Below are positions 18,663-29,984 of a stretch of 64,000 bases of DNA, one piece after another. Origin of the DNA: Marinobacterium alkalitolerans (lineage in GTDB: Bacteria; Pseudomonadota; Gammaproteobacteria; Pseudomonadales; Balneatricaceae); the NCBI RefSeq assembly GCF_017776525.1, contig NZ_JACVEW010000010.1:61047-125046 (forward strand), written 5' to 3'. The notes beneath the pieces are model-generated. The model was not told the DNA's origin and did not search any database. It worked only from the letters and a program-made list of their open reading frames with translations. Numbering within the stretch: the first letter of the stretch is position 1; every line of letters begins with the position of its first letter. The translations under genes were made by a program, and so were the position numbers.

Positions 18663-18799
18663 GCATTCATCATAGCACAGGCTCTTAAAAGAGATACAAT
18701 AATTGGTAGATAAAAAATAATTTTGTATCGTAAAGTGTAACTCAACAAATCGGCTATGCTGGAAAAGCCGAATGGAACCCAATCATTCAGGAGACCTGC

Positions 18800-19417
18800 A
18801 TGAAAGTGTATTCAATCGATGGCATTACACCCGTAATCCATCCGACTGCCTTCGTTCACCCTTCAGCCGTATTGATCGGTGACGTCATCATCGGTCCGCG
18901 CTGTTATGTGGGTCCGGCCGCCTGTTTGCGCGGCGATTTTGGACGCCTCGAGTTGAAGGAGGGGGCCAATATCCAGGATACCTGCGTCATGCACGGTTTC
19001 CCGGGGACGGATACCGTCGTCGAGGAAGATGGCCACATTGGCCATGGTGCCGTTCTGCATGGCTGTGTCATCAAGCGTAATGCACTGGTCGGCATGAACG
19101 CGGTGATCATGGATGGCGCGGTGGTAGGTGAGTCCTCCATCGTTGCCGCCATGGCGTTTGTCAAAGCCAAGTTCGAGGTGCCGGACCGTACGCTGGTGGC
19201 GGGCTCGCCTGCACGTATTATTCGTGAGCTGGGTGAGCAGGAGATTGCCTGGAAATCCAAGGGTACCGAGCAGTATCAGGATCTGGCGATTCGCAGCCTG
19301 AACACGATGCAGGAGGTGGATCCGCTGACGGAGGTGGAGCCTGATCGCAAGCGCCTGAGCTTCGAGGATGAGGTCATCCCGCTGTATCAGGTGAAGGAGC
19401 GGGAACAGTCTCAGTAA
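18800..19417 (+). CDS. paaY: PaaY-type hexapeptide-repeat protein (gamma carbonic anhydrase family)
   Basis: 205 aa left-handed beta-helix protein. Hexapeptide repeats run from about residue 15 to 140 and include the metal-site histidines of gamma-carbonic anhydrase relatives ([17 protein letters not shown]). PaaY of the phenylacetate pathway acts as a thioesterase removing inhibitory ring-cleavage CoA products. paaX lies nearby, supporting the PaaY rather than CaiE assignment; the rest of the paa genes are not in the window. GGAGACC precedes the ATG. Confidence 0.85.
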   Translation: MKVYSIDGITPVIHPTAFVHPSAVLIGDVIIGPRCYVGPAACLRGDFGRLELKEGANIQDTCVMHGFPGTDTVVEEDGHIGHGAVLHGCVIKRNALVGMNAVIMDGAVVGESSIVAAMAFVKAKFEVPDRTLVAGSPARIIRELGEQEIAWKSKGTEQYQDLAIRSLNTMQEVDPLTEVEPDRKRLSFEDEVIPLYQVKEREQSQ

Positions 19418-19468
19418 GCGACCTGCGGCAGAGCAGGAGGCTATGGCTCTGTCGCAGATGTCGGGAGG

Positions 19469-20023
19469 TTACTCTTCGTAGAACTGAGGCCAGTACTGTT
19501 TGACCACGGGGCCTTTGGTGTCGAAGGTGTGACAGGTGTTGAGCATGGGCGGGGGATTGTCGCCCTTGGCGCCGAAATCTTCCCGCTTCTCGCGCTCGTG
19601 ATGCGTGGTCTGGTATGCCGTTGTCGCCAGTACACCCAGCATTTCCAGCAGATGGGTACAGCCCTGAGTGCCGCCCAGCAGCTCGCGTGTCAAGCGCGTA
19701 AAGCCGGGCGCAATCCGGTGCCCGATCAGCTTGCGGAAGCTGTCGGCAATCTCGGGGCAGTAACGGAACGGGGTATAGTCCATGCTGGCTTCAACATCGA
19801 GTATGTTGAGGTCGTAATCGATGGTCAGCCGAAGTGACATCTTGTGCAAGGGCTCGCCCGCCGGAATCACGCCGTCGTTGCGCTCGGCCACTTCAAGATC
19901 AAAGCTTTTGATATCAATCAGCTCGCCTTCAATGTCCCAAAGGCCATCTTCGCGCCTGTAACCGTTACAAGTCACATAACGGGTATGCAGCCGCTCACGC
20001 TTAACCGGGGTCGATAGGGGCAT
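19469..20023 (-). CDS. DUF2889 family protein
   Basis: 184 aa protein I recognise as DUF2889; biochemical role unknown. Conserved features seen: RYVTCNGYRREDGLWDIEG near the N-terminus, YRYCPEI-like segment (FRYCPEIAD) in the middle and GCTHLLEML before the C-terminal part. Relatives occur next to aromatic-acid and CoA-dependent catabolic genes. It lies 24 bases downstream of paaX on the same strand and probably shares its transcript, suggesting a link to phenylacetate metabolism. Confidence 0.75.
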   Translation of the reverse strand: MPLSTPVKRERLHTRYVTCNGYRREDGLWDIEGELIDIKSFDLEVAERNDGVIPAGEPLHKMSLRLTIDYDLNILDVEASMDYTPFRYCPEIADSFRKLIGHRIAPGFTRLTRELLGGTQGCTHLLEMLGVLATTAYQTTHHEREKREDFGAKGDNPPPMLNTCHTFDTKGPVVKQYWPQFYEE

Positions 20024-20047
20024 AATGTGCTCTCCGAATAGCGAGGA

Positions 20048-20968
20048 TCAAAGGCCGCCAAAACGCTTGTAGAAGCGTGGAGAAGGTTCGGGCAGGGGGC
20101 CATCTGCCGTTTCCTGCGTCTGTGACAGCCATTCATCGGCCTTGTCGTAAATAAGGCGATAAATATTTCGGCACAGCACCCGCGCCGAAGTGCCGGCCCA
20201 ATCAACAGGCAGCAGCTTTTCAGGCAGCAGGGGGTCTCTCAACAGCAGTCGACGATAGTGGTGTATCAGGAGCGTGCGCAGCTGGAAGCACTGTTCTGCC
20301 TCAAGATCGTCGGCTGCCTTGATGGCGCGCAGGATGGGCCTGAAGCGATCCAGAAACTGCTGGTAATCTTCAGCCAGTTTTTGCAGGTTCCAGCACTCAT
20401 GCACCAGCTCTTTCAAGGCTTCCGAGGTTTGCGTACCCACCAGTTCGGACTGCATGTGAATCACTTCATTCTGCACGCAGAGTTCCTGCAGGGTATTTAC
20501 CAGCTCCTGCGTATCGGCCATCGGGTGCGCCATGATACTGGGAGCAATATTGCCAAAGCCCTGCCACTCAAGCTCTTTCTTCAACACCTTGCGCAGCTCG
20601 TTGTCGAGCTGATTGGCCAGGATCATGTCCCACTTTCCATCCCACTCGGGGTAAAGCTCGGCGTAAATACGGCGGAAGGCGCTCTCGAAACGGCGACGGC
20701 CGGAGTCGGTCAGGCTGTAATAGCTGCGCCGACCAATCTGGTTGGACGTGAGCCAGCCATCCTTGGTGAGACGGAAGATTGAGGTACGGACCAGGCGCTG
20801 GTTCAGGCCCAGCGGCTCCAGCAGGTTGATCAGGCTGCCAAGCCAGACGGTTCCACCACGCGGCGCGATGGCATCACCGTAGATGGTAATGATCAGCGAG
20901 CCTCCACGGATGGGCCGTTGCTCCTTGAACTCTTCGACGAGTTCTTCGATACAGCGAATTTTAGTCAT
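20048..20968 (-). CDS. paaX: phenylacetate degradation repressor PaaX
   Basis: 306 aa GntR-like repressor that releases DNA on binding phenylacetyl-CoA. An N-terminal winged helix (SIFRLTKDGWLTSNQIGRRS, about residues 60-80) is followed by the long PaaX ligand domain (YAELYPEWDGKWDMI) and the C-terminal region (LLPVDWAGTSARVLCRNIY). Normal length. Phenylacetate catabolic enzymes are absent nearby, so its targets must be paaY, the downstream DUF2889 gene or genes elsewhere. Confidence 0.93.
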   Translation of the reverse strand: MTKIRCIEELVEEFKEQRPIRGGSLIITIYGDAIAPRGGTVWLGSLINLLEPLGLNQRLVRTSIFRLTKDGWLTSNQIGRRSYYSLTDSGRRRFESAFRRIYAELYPEWDGKWDMILANQLDNELRKVLKKELEWQGFGNIAPSIMAHPMADTQELVNTLQELCVQNEVIHMQSELVGTQTSEALKELVHECWNLQKLAEDYQQFLDRFRPILRAIKAADDLEAEQCFQLRTLLIHHYRRLLLRDPLLPEKLLPVDWAGTSARVLCRNIYRLIYDKADEWLSQTQETADGPLPEPSPRFYKRFGGL

Positions 20969-21139
20969 TGGAGATTTCTGTTACACATTGGCAGCACCTG
21001 AAGATGCGAAATTCTAAAGCCAAAAGGGCCATGGGCTCAAGCTGAACCTGCTGCAAGTCCTTGTGCAACAAACAGGAAGGGGTTCAGCGAGGCCCTTTGG
21101 CAGCGTACACTTCAGGCTAAAACCAAGCCGAGACATGCC

Positions 21140-21505
21140 ATGAAAACCCGCGCTGAAACCTATCCGGTGAATCAACACCGCGCCTACCACGCCCACATTT
21201 ACTTCAACGAACAGAGTGTAAACCGTGTTGAGGCGCTGTGCGCAACTATTCAACAGCAGTTCGGATTAAAGGTGGGACGGATTCACCAGAAGTGCGTTGG
21301 CCCGCATCTGCGCTGGAGTGTCCAGGTGGTCTTCAACAGCGGTGATTTTGACAGGTTTATTCCCTGGCTTGATGAGGCGCGAGGTGACCTGAGCGTGCTG
21401 GTGCACGGCCTGACCGGTAACGAGTACAGGGATCATACCGATTACGCCTACTGGCTGGGCGAGCCTGCTCCGCTGGATCTGAGCCAGTTCGAAGCAGGCA
21501 AATGA
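21140..21505 (+). CDS. DOPA 4,5-dioxygenase family protein
   Basis: 121 aa, the usual size of this small family. Conserved histidines appear in YHAHIYF, RIHQKCVGPH and VLVHGLTGNEYRDHTDYAYWLG. Plant and fungal members open the ring of DOPA, but bacterial relatives are largely uncharacterised and often described as general catechol extradiol-type enzymes. It sits divergent from paaX and one base from the stop of convergent ppsR. Confidence 0.85.
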   Translation: MKTRAETYPVNQHRAYHAHIYFNEQSVNRVEALCATIQQQFGLKVGRIHQKCVGPHLRWSVQVVFNSGDFDRFIPWLDEARGDLSVLVHGLTGNEYRDHTDYAYWLGEPAPLDLSQFEAGK

Positions 21506-21506
21506 T

Positions 21507-22325
21507 CTAGCTGATACGGCGTGTCAGCCCCGCCTCGTTGATAATGCGGGTGGCGATCTCTTCAATTGAGAAGTTAGTGGTATTGATGCAGTCGATACTC
21601 TCCTTCTGAAACAGCCGCTCAACCGTTCTGACTTCAAAATCGCACTGGTCCAGTGAGGCATACCGACTGTTGGCGCGACGTTCATGACGAATGGCGGCCA
21701 GCTGGAAGGGGTCTATGGTGAGGCCGTACAGCTTGTGGCGGTGCTGTTGCAGGCACTCCGGTAGCCGGTGGGCTTCCATGTCTTCTTCGGTCAACGGGTA
21801 GTTGGCCGCACGGATGCCAAACTGCAGGGCCATGTACAGGCAGGTGGGGGTTTTGCCGCAGCGGGAGACGCCCACCAGAATGATATCGGCTTCGTTGTAC
21901 TGGCGGGTACGCGCGCCATCGTCATTGTCCAGCGCAAAGTTCACCGAGTCGATACGGTCCTTGTAGCGCTCCATCTCGTTAATGGCGTGGGACTTGCCGA
22001 CAGAGTAGGAAGAGTGGGTTTCCAGCTCGGACTCCAGTGGTTTCAGAAAGGTTGAGAACACATCAATCTTGAAGCCGTTACAGCTGGCCAGAAGGGAGCG
22101 AATCTCGTCATTGACGATGGTATCCAGTACAATAGGCGGTTTCCCGTCTTCCTCCGCCTGCTGATTGATGCGGTCGACTACACGCTGTGCCTTCTCGACG
22201 GTGTCGACATATGGCAGGGTGATTTTTTCGAACCGAATCGCTTCAAATTGTGATAACAGGCTGTTGCCAAGTGTCTCTGCGGTAATACCCGTGCCATCTG
22301 AAATAAAGAATGCGGTCCGTTTCAT
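21507..22325 (-). CDS. ppsR: PEP synthase regulatory protein (kinase/pyrophosphorylase)
   Basis: 272 aa DUF299 bifunctional enzyme that inactivates PEP synthase by ADP-dependent phosphorylation of a threonine and reactivates it by phosphate-dependent removal. The P-loop [10 protein letters not shown] is clear at about residue 153, and [18 protein letters not shown] forms the N-terminus. Its target ppsA is divergent across a 206-base gap, the standard arrangement. Confidence 0.96.
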   Translation of the reverse strand: MKRTAFFISDGTGITAETLGNSLLSQFEAIRFEKITLPYVDTVEKAQRVVDRINQQAEEDGKPPIVLDTIVNDEIRSLLASCNGFKIDVFSTFLKPLESELETHSSYSVGKSHAINEMERYKDRIDSVNFALDNDDGARTRQYNEADIILVGVSRCGKTPTCLYMALQFGIRAANYPLTEEDMEAHRLPECLQQHRHKLYGLTIDPFQLAAIRHERRANSRYASLDQCDFEVRTVERLFQKESIDCINTTNFSIEEIATRIINEAGLTRRIS

Positions 22326-22389
22326 GTATGCCTCGATTGTCGACAGATTAGCCTAATGCGCCTCTCGGCGAGGGGGCTACTTTAGCAGA

Positions 22390-22408
22390 AAAAAACGGGG
22401 CGTTTTTT
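22390..22408. repeat. A6-CG/CG-T6 inverted repeat in the ppsR-ppsA gap
   Basis: AAAAAACG (22390-22397) and CGTTTTTT (22401-22408) are perfect 8-base arms with GGG between. It could be a minus- or plus-strand weak terminator or an operator; position between divergent promoters favours an operator. A similar repeat occurs at 41430. Confidence 0.35.
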
Positions 22409-22531
22409 GTAATAAAATTACATTTTGCCAGCCCCAAGATTTTTTGTTTCATCTGCAGTATTATCCGGCCTTCAGACAGAATAATAATAATGATCCTTAC
22501 GTCAAACGGCTCAGACTCAGGAGAATTGGCT

Positions 22532-24898
22532 TTGCAGGATTATGTACTGCGCCTTGAACAGGCAGGCATGGGAGATGTCGACAAAGTCGGCGGCAAGAAT
22601 GCATCTCTTGGTGAAATGATTCACCAGCTAAGTGATGCCGGTGTGCGAGTGCCCGGCGGTTTTGCGACAACAGCGCTTGCCTATCGTGACTTTCTGGCGC
22701 AAAGCGGGCTTGCGGATCGTATCAACGAAGCGCTGAATACACTGGATGCGGATGATACCCGGGCATTGATTGAAACCGGCAGCAAGATCCGTCAGTGGAT
22801 CATGGAAGCGGACTTCCAGCCGGAACTGGATCAGGCGATCAACGACGCCTGGGCTGAAATGACCAACGGCGAAGAAATTGCCGTTGCCGTCCGTTCCTCC
22901 GCCACAGCGGAAGACCTTCCGGATGCGTCATTTGCCGGTCAGCAGGAAACCTTCCTTAATATTCGAGGCCTGGACAATGTCAAACAGGCGATCAAGGAAG
23001 TGTTTGCGTCTCTTTACAACGACCGCGCCATTTCCTATCGCGTGCACAAGGGTTTCACGCACGCCGAAGTCGCCCTGTCTGCCGGTATTCAGCGCATGGT
23101 TCGTTCCGAAACCGGTTCCTCAGGCGTCATGTTCACCATGGACACCGAGTCCGGCTTCAACCACGTGGTGTTTATTACGTCTGCCTACGGGCTGGGTGAA
23201 ACCGTGGTTCAGGGAGCCGTGAACCCGGATGAATTTTACGTCTACAAGCCGACCCTGGCACAGGGAGCGCCGGCCATTCTGCGCCGTACACTGGGGTCCA
23301 AGGCGATCAAGATGGTATACACGGATGACGGCAGCGCCGGCAAGGCCGTTGAAACCGTGGATGTGCCCAAGGAAGCACGTAACCAGTTCTCCATTAACGA
23401 TGCCGATGTTGAAGAACTGGCACGCATCGCCGTGACAATCGAAAAGCATTACGGCCGCCCGATGGATATCGAGTGGGCCAAGGACGGGGATGACGGACAG
23501 CTGTACGTGGTGCAGGCGCGTCCCGAAACCGTCAAGAGTCAGAGCAAGGGTACCGTGATCGAACGCTACCTGCTGAAAGAGAAAGGGACCGAGCTGGTCG
23601 AAGGCCGTTCTATCGGCCACCGCATTGGCTCCGGCCCGGTACGCGTGGTGGCAGGTCTGGATGACATGCACGAAGTGCAGCCGGGCGATGTGCTGGTGAC
23701 TGATATGACCGACCCTGACTGGGAGCCGGTGATGAAACGTGCTGCCGCTATTGTGACCAACCGTGGTGGACGTACCTGTCATGCGGCGATCATTGCGCGT
23801 GAGCTGGGTATCCCGGCCATCGTGGGTTGCGGTGATGCGACCGAGAAACTCAAGGACGGTCAGGAAGTCACCGTGTCCTGTGCCGAGGGCGATACCGGCC
23901 GTGTCTACGAAGGCAAGCTGGCATTCGAGCACCAGAGCAACAGTGTCGAGTCCATGCCGGATCTCCCGTTCGAAATCATGATGAACGTGGGCAACCCGGA
24001 CCGTGCATTCGATTTCCAGTCGCTGCCGAATGCGGGTGTCGGGCTGGCACGCCTTGAATTCATCATTAACCGCATGATTGGCGTACACCCCAAGGCGCTG
24101 CTGAACTTTGACGATCAGCCGCGGGACGTAAAGCAGATCATCGAACGTCGTATCGGCGGTTATGCATCACCGGTTGATTTCTACGTGGACAAGCTGGTGG
24201 AAGGGATCTCCACGCTGGCTGCTGCGTTCTACCCCAAGAAAGTGATCGTGCGCATGTCCGACTTCAAGTCGAACGAGTATGGCCACCTGATTGGCGGTGA
24301 CCGCTACGAGCCCAGCGAAGAGAACCCGATGCTCGGTTTCCGTGGCGCAGCACGCTATATCTCGGACAACTTCCGTGACTGCTTTGAACTCGAGTGCCGC
24401 GCCATCAAGCGGGTACGCGACGAGATGAAGCTCACCAACGTTGAAGTCATGGTGCCTTTCGTACGCACCCCGGGTGAAGCGAAGCAGGTCGTTGAGATGC
24501 TGGCCAGCAACGGCCTCAAGCGTGGCGTCAATGGCCTGCGCCTGATCATGATGTGTGAAATCCCGTCCAACGCGCTGCTGGCCGATCAGTTCCTGGAGCA
24601 TTTCGATGGTTTCTCCATCGGTTCCAATGACTTGACTCAGCTGACACTGGGGCTGGACCGTGATTCGGGCATCATTGCACACCTGTTCGATGAGCGTAAC
24701 GAAGCGGTCAAACGCCTGCTGGCAATGGCCATTGAGGCCTGCCGCAAACAGAACAAGTACGTGGGCATTTGCGGTCAGGGGCCGTCCGATCACCCCGATC
24801 TGGCACGCTGGCTGATGGAGCAGGGGATCAGCACTGTTTCCCTGAACCCGGACTCCGTACTGGATACCTGGTTCTTCCTGGCGAACGAAAAAGCCTGA
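22532..24898 (+). CDS. ppsA: phosphoenolpyruvate synthase
   Basis: Gluconeogenic enzyme making PEP from pyruvate and ATP. The N-terminal ATP-binding domain starts with [14 protein letters not shown]; the phospho-histidine is in [15 protein letters not shown] (about residue 415); the C-terminal PEP/pyruvate-binding TIM barrel has [18 protein letters not shown] at 22532 follows AGGAGA by 8 bases and gives 788 aa (E. coli 792); an upstream ATG at 22490 is in frame but lacks a ribosome-binding site and would add 14 unconserved residues. Control by adjacent PpsR is expected. Confidence 0.95.
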   Translation: MQDYVLRLEQAGMGDVDKVGGKNASLGEMIHQLSDAGVRVPGGFATTALAYRDFLAQSGLADRINEALNTLDADDTRALIETGSKIRQWIMEADFQPELDQAINDAWAEMTNGEEIAVAVRSSATAEDLPDASFAGQQETFLNIRGLDNVKQAIKEVFASLYNDRAISYRVHKGFTHAEVALSAGIQRMVRSETGSSGVMFTMDTESGFNHVVFITSAYGLGETVVQGAVNPDEFYVYKPTLAQGAPAILRRTLGSKAIKMVYTDDGSAGKAVETVDVPKEARNQFSINDADVEELARIAVTIEKHYGRPMDIEWAKDGDDGQLYVVQARPETVKSQSKGTVIERYLLKEKGTELVEGRSIGHRIGSGPVRVVAGLDDMHEVQPGDVLVTDMTDPDWEPVMKRAAAIVTNRGGRTCHAAIIARELGIPAIVGCGDATEKLKDGQEVTVSCAEGDTGRVYEGKLAFEHQSNSVESMPDLPFEIMMNVGNPDRAFDFQSLPNAGVGLARLEFIINRMIGVHPKALLNFDDQPRDVKQIIERRIGGYASPVDFYVDKLVEGISTLAAAFYPKKVIVRMSDFKSNEYGHLIGGDRYEPSEENPMLGFRGAARYISDNFRDCFELECRAIKRVRDEMKLTNVEVMVPFVRTPGEAKQVVEMLASNGLKRGVNGLRLIMMCEIPSNALLADQFLEHFDGFSIGSNDLTQLTLGLDRDSGIIAHLFDERNEAVKRLLAMAIEACRKQNKYVGICGQGPSDHPDLARWLMEQGISTVSLNPDSVLDTWFFLANEKA

Positions 24899-24920
24899 TT
24901 GTACGCTGAGCCATAATCAA

Positions 24921-24945
24921 GGCCCCACTTGTTGGGGCCTTTTTT
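24921..24945 (+). terminator. rho-independent terminator of ppsA
   Basis: GGCCCCA and TGGGGCC form a perfect 7-bp stem with five-base loop, followed by six T. Confidence 0.9.
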
Positions 24946-24967
24946 GTGTGGTTTTACCTGCAAGCGG

Positions 24968-25555
24968 TCAGTGTATACCCCCTTGGCCGCTATCTACCTG
25001 TATACCCAAAGCCGACAACTGCTCTGCCAGTGTCTGGTCTCTTGTCACCTGCCATCGCTGGTAGAGCGCCATGATCTCACTGGCGCTGTAGCATTTTTCC
25101 CTGTGGCAGACACGTGCAACCAGCAACATGATTGAAGCAAACCGCCTGGCCAGCTCCTCAAAAACACGGCCCCATTCTCTGGCGTGGTCGGCCAGATAAT
25201 CATAGGCAGCGCTGCCCATGCCGATTAAGTAATCACGCCGAATCCCCTTGCGGGCATAGTGGCCCGGAAACAGGGCGCCCAGAAAAAGTGCCTGATCTCC
25301 CAGCTGTCGCAATAGCAGGCAACGCTCACGCTCATCCCGACACTGTTGGGCATCGCCATACAACAGCGTCAGTGGTCGAATGCTCAGTTCGCCTTCTTCA
25401 TAGCTGTACAGCGCACTGCTTTGGCTGAAACGCTCCAGCAGGTTCCCGATGTACCATCGGGTATCTTCACCCGCTTGAGTTCCGGCCAGCCGTTCCAGCT
25501 GGTGGCGAAAGAATTCGGCAAGGCCATACTGGCCGGTCTGGTCCAAGCTGTTCAT
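24968..25555 (-). CDS. conserved protein of unknown function
   Basis: 195 aa from ATG 25555; I do not recognise a family. It is probably soluble and mostly helical, with cysteines at QQCRDERERCLLLRQ and VCHREKCYSA (the latter a CHREKC pair that might bind metal). An arginine-rich middle (ARKGIRRDYLIGMGSAAYDYLA) looks conserved in style. It is divergent from groES across a 206-base gap. The in-frame start at 25609 is less likely because GGTG-rich sequence precedes 25555. Confidence 0.65.
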   Translation of the reverse strand: MNSLDQTGQYGLAEFFRHQLERLAGTQAGEDTRWYIGNLLERFSQSSALYSYEEGELSIRPLTLLYGDAQQCRDERERCLLLRQLGDQALFLGALFPGHYARKGIRRDYLIGMGSAAYDYLADHAREWGRVFEELARRFASIMLLVARVCHREKCYSASEIMALYQRWQVTRDQTLAEQLSALGIQVDSGQGGIH

Positions 25556-25622
25556 CCGCACCCCCCCGATCAAGCTCCTATGCCTTAAAGTTAGCACTGG
25601 TTTACTCAAGCGTTTGTTGATT

Positions 25623-25643
25623 TTGTTGAATTTTTTTCAACAA
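25623..25643. repeat. AT-rich inverted repeat upstream of groES
   Basis: TTGTTGAA (25623-25630) and TTCAACAA (25636-25643) are perfect arms with a TTTTT spacer. It lies 9 bases upstream of the heat-shock -35, where a regulator could bind; it does not resemble the CIRCE element. Confidence 0.4.
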
Positions 25644-25651
25644 GAGAGGCT

Positions 25652-25681
25652 CTTGAAACTGCCTTGAAGTGGACCTATTTG
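25652..25681 (+). promoter_or_regulatory. sigma-32 type heat-shock promoter of groES-groEL
   Basis: A perfect -35 CTTGAAA at 25652-25658 is followed after 15-16 bases by CCTATTT, close to the sigma-32 -10 consensus CCCATnT. This fits a heat-shock operon. The leader to the groES ATG is about 70 bases. Confidence 0.65.
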
Positions 25682-25761
25682 AATATCCGCGAACTGATTC
25701 GCACAGGCATGTTTTCTTTTTGTTGCCTGCCGGTGGCAGGTTGGAAGGAGGAAAAATTGGT

Positions 25762-27704
<1,943 letters not shown>

Positions 27705-27740
27705 TTCACCTCACTACTTTGGCTCTCCTCACTTCGACAC

Positions 27741-27767
27741 CCGCCGGAAATATCCGGCGGTTTTTTT
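27741..27767 (+). terminator. rho-independent terminator of groESL
   Basis: CCGCCGGA and TCCGGCGG form a perfect 8-bp stem with four-base loop, then seven T. Confidence 0.92.
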
Positions 27768-27932
27768 ATCTGAAAGGCATTACGCCCTGCGGGCATGGTT
27801 GTCAGCCTCGGGTTCTGCTCGAACCTCCTGCCCTCAATGGCGTAGAATGCTCTGAACCTGAATGAATAAAGCGATTGAATTCTGGCCCATTACGAGATGT
27901 CAGGGTGGGCATGCAGAATCCAGGTGAGACAG

Positions 27933-28115
27933 ATGACCGATGACAACATCATTGATTTTGCTGCCCGAGGTGAAAAGCACCGTACCCGGCGTGAACAGGA
28001 TGCCCGGGAAGCGCGTGCCGAGGGGCTCAGGCACCGCTTTGAAGCGGCCCTGCCCGATAAGCCACGCCCGGTAAAAGACTATTTCAAAAAGAAAAAGGCG
28101 CGCAAAAAACGATAG
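27933..28115 (+). CDS. small conserved basic protein
   Basis: 60 aa, starting at ATG 27933 behind CAGGTGAG. The N-terminus is acidic (TDDNIIDFAARGEKH), the C-terminus strongly basic (KDYFKKKKARKKR). Composition suggests nucleic acid or ribosome association, but no family is recognised. Its start context and codon use support a real gene; function unknown. Confidence 0.6.
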   Translation: MTDDNIIDFAARGEKHRTRREQDAREARAEGLRHRFEAALPDKPRPVKDYFKKKKARKKR

Positions 28116-28219
28116 GTACATGTACACGCTGCCCGGGGCGATAACTCGGGTATACTGCACGCGCACCTGAAGGTGTTATGAAATGCGTGACGGTGCACAA
28201 ACAACAAGCGGAGTGGTAG

Positions 28220-29047
28220 ATGGTTGAGACAGGGCAGCTGAACAGGCTCAAGGTTATTCGGGAAGTCGAATTCGGCGTTTACCTTGAAGGTGGGCGTGAG
28301 GGCGGCATTTTGCTGCCCAGAGCAGAAGTGCCGGCGGGCACACGTTTGGGTGATCGGTTACAGGTGTTCGTGTACCTGGATACGAACGACATGCCCATTG
28401 CCACCACCAAACGTCCGCGAGCGCAGGTGGGTCAGTTTGCCAACCTTAAGGTGGCTGAAGTCAATGAGGTCGGCGCCTTTCTGGACTGGGGGCTGCCCAA
28501 GGACCTGTTTCTGCCTTACAACGAGCAAACACGCCGCCTCAAGCCGGGCGAATCAGTTACGGTTTTTCTATATCTGGACAATACCGGCCGTATTGCCGCC
28601 ACGACCAAGCTGGAAAAACATTTTGATCCTGCGGCCGAGTATCATCAGGGCCAACTGGTGGAGTTGCTGGTCTGGCGCCGAACCGACATTGGCTATCTGG
28701 TGATACTGGATAACCGTGCACAGGCGCTGTTGCATCAGCAGGATATTCACCGGCCAGTACGGGTCGGGCAGCGCTTGCCCGGATTTGTGAAACAGGTACG
28801 TGAGGACGGCAAAATCACGGTCATGCTGGAAAAACCCGGCTACGCCCGGGTGGACCCATTGGCACAGCAAGTGCTGAACTACCTGGAAGCTCGTAACGGC
28901 TTTTGCGCGCTGGGTGATAAAAGTGACCCCGATGCCATTCGCGAAATCTTTGGTGTCAGTAAAAAAGCCTACAAAATGGCACTGGGCCAGCTTATGAAAT
29001 CGGGCCGGATTCGACAGGATGAGAAGGGCATCCATCTGCTCGACTGA
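28220..29047 (+). CDS. CvfB-family S1-like RNA-binding protein
   Basis: 275 aa, built of repeated S1-type beta-barrels: FGVYLEGGREGGILLPRAEV (part: GGILLPRAEV), VGAFLDWGLPKDLFLPYNEQ (part: AFLDWGLPKDLFLP) and a third near residues 140-215, followed by a C-terminal winged-helix (IFGVSKKAYKMALGQLMKSG, about 235-262). CvfB/YitL proteins bind RNA and influence gene expression in Firmicutes; the gammaproteobacterial role is little studied. Single gene. Confidence 0.9.
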   Translation: MVETGQLNRLKVIREVEFGVYLEGGREGGILLPRAEVPAGTRLGDRLQVFVYLDTNDMPIATTKRPRAQVGQFANLKVAEVNEVGAFLDWGLPKDLFLPYNEQTRRLKPGESVTVFLYLDNTGRIAATTKLEKHFDPAAEYHQGQLVELLVWRRTDIGYLVILDNRAQALLHQQDIHRPVRVGQRLPGFVKQVREDGKITVMLEKPGYARVDPLAQQVLNYLEARNGFCALGDKSDPDAIREIFGVSKKAYKMALGQLMKSGRIRQDEKGIHLLD

Positions 29048-29067
29048 TACTCGGCCAATAGCCTTCC

Positions 29068-29100
29068 TTTAAGTTTCGTTTAAGACCCGCCCCTTAAAGT
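29068..29100 (+). promoter_or_regulatory. PmrA/QseB-like direct-repeat box and promoter
   Basis: TTTAAG (29068-29073), five bases, TTTAAG (29079-29084) exactly fits the YTTAAK-N5-YTTAAK direct repeat of PmrA-type OmpR regulators. A -10-like TAAAGT follows at 29095-29100, and another CTTAAA overlaps it. The arrangement predicts activation of the downstream five-gene cluster by its own response regulator. Confidence 0.65.
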
Positions 29101-29132
29101 AGCTCCTGACATCAACAACAGGAGCTACTTTC

Positions 29133-29402
29133 ATGAACAGGCTGATTGCAACCCTTCTGATCTCAACTGCCGCCGTGTCGGGCCCGGCTCTGGCGAGTGA
29201 CAAATGTGATGTGCCTCGGGATGAATGGCAGAGTGAACAGGCTTTTCGTGACGCTGTTACTGCCAAAGGATGGGAGGTCAAGCGTTTCAAGATTGATGAT
29301 GGCTGCTATGAGATCTACGGCTATGACGACAAGGAGCGCCGGGTAGAGGCCTATTTCAACCCGAAAACCTTCGATATCGTCAAAATGAAAGTCGAAGACT
29401 GA
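29133..29402 (+). CDS. periplasmic PepSY domain protein (first copy)
   Basis: 89 aa with a signal peptide cleaved after ALAS and one PepSY fold (WEVKRFKIDDGCYEIYGYDD region, ending FNPKTFDIVKMKVED). The cysteines in DKCDV and DDGCYE may form a disulfide. PepSY domains are regulatory or inhibitory modules. AGGAGC precedes the ATG. First gene of the cluster PepSY, cytochrome b561, PepSY, response regulator, kinase. Confidence 0.82.
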   Translation: MNRLIATLLISTAAVSGPALASDKCDVPRDEWQSEQAFRDAVTAKGWEVKRFKIDDGCYEIYGYDDKERRVEAYFNPKTFDIVKMKVED

Positions 29403-29412
29403 GGAGGCGGTC

Positions 29413-29946
29413 ATGGCCACTGTTAAGGTATGGGATCCGCTGGTTCGGTTATTTCACTGGTCGCTGGTGGCCTGCTTTGCAGTGGCCTGGATCAGTGCAG
29501 ATGAGTGGCAGGACCTGCACGAGCTGATGGGCTACACCATCGCCGGACTCGTTGCGTTCAGGCTGCTGTGGGGGCTGGTTGGGCCTCGTTATGCCCGATT
29601 CAGCCAGTTTGTGCGCTCCCCGGGCAGCGTCGTGCGCTATTTGACTGCCATTCGCAAGGGGCAGGAAAAGCGATATATCGGTCATAATCCTGCCGGTGGT
29701 GCCATGGTGCTGCTGCTCTTGCTGAGCTTGTCGCTGTTAACGCTGAGCGGCTGGCTGGGCACCGATATCTTCTGGGGTGAAGAATGGGTGGAAGAGCTGC
29801 ATGAGCTGATGGGCAACCTGGTGCTGCTGCTGGTCGCGGCTCATCTGGGCGGTGTATTCTTGGCCAGTATGAGGCATCGTGAAAACCTGCCTGCCGCCAT
29901 GATTAACGGTCGAAAACGGGCGCCTTCCGGCTCTGACCATCACTGA
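29413..29946 (+). CDS. cytochrome b561-family membrane protein
   Basis: 177 aa with four predicted transmembrane helices. Histidines for two b hemes are visible in RLFHWSLVA, DLHELMGYT, and ELHELMGNLV/VAAHLGGV. KVWDPLVRLFHW is the typical start of the Ni/Fe-hydrogenase b-type/b561 group. It likely passes electrons from the quinone pool to a periplasmic acceptor, perhaps a small cytochrome c. GGAGG nine bases upstream of ATG. Confidence 0.9.
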   Translation: MATVKVWDPLVRLFHWSLVACFAVAWISADEWQDLHELMGYTIAGLVAFRLLWGLVGPRYARFSQFVRSPGSVVRYLTAIRKGQEKRYIGHNPAGGAMVLLLLLSLSLLTLSGWLGTDIFWGEEWVEELHELMGNLVLLLVAAHLGGVFLASMRHRENLPAAMINGRKRAPSGSDHH

Positions 29947-29984
29947 GCGCCGCTTTTGGCACCTTGCAATATTTGGAGAACAGG

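Noticed and set aside
18552..18782. Minus-strand frame of 76 codons in the gap before paaY
   Set aside because: No ribosome-binding site, no homology, and it runs through the terminator stem. The region is better explained as a non-coding RNA.
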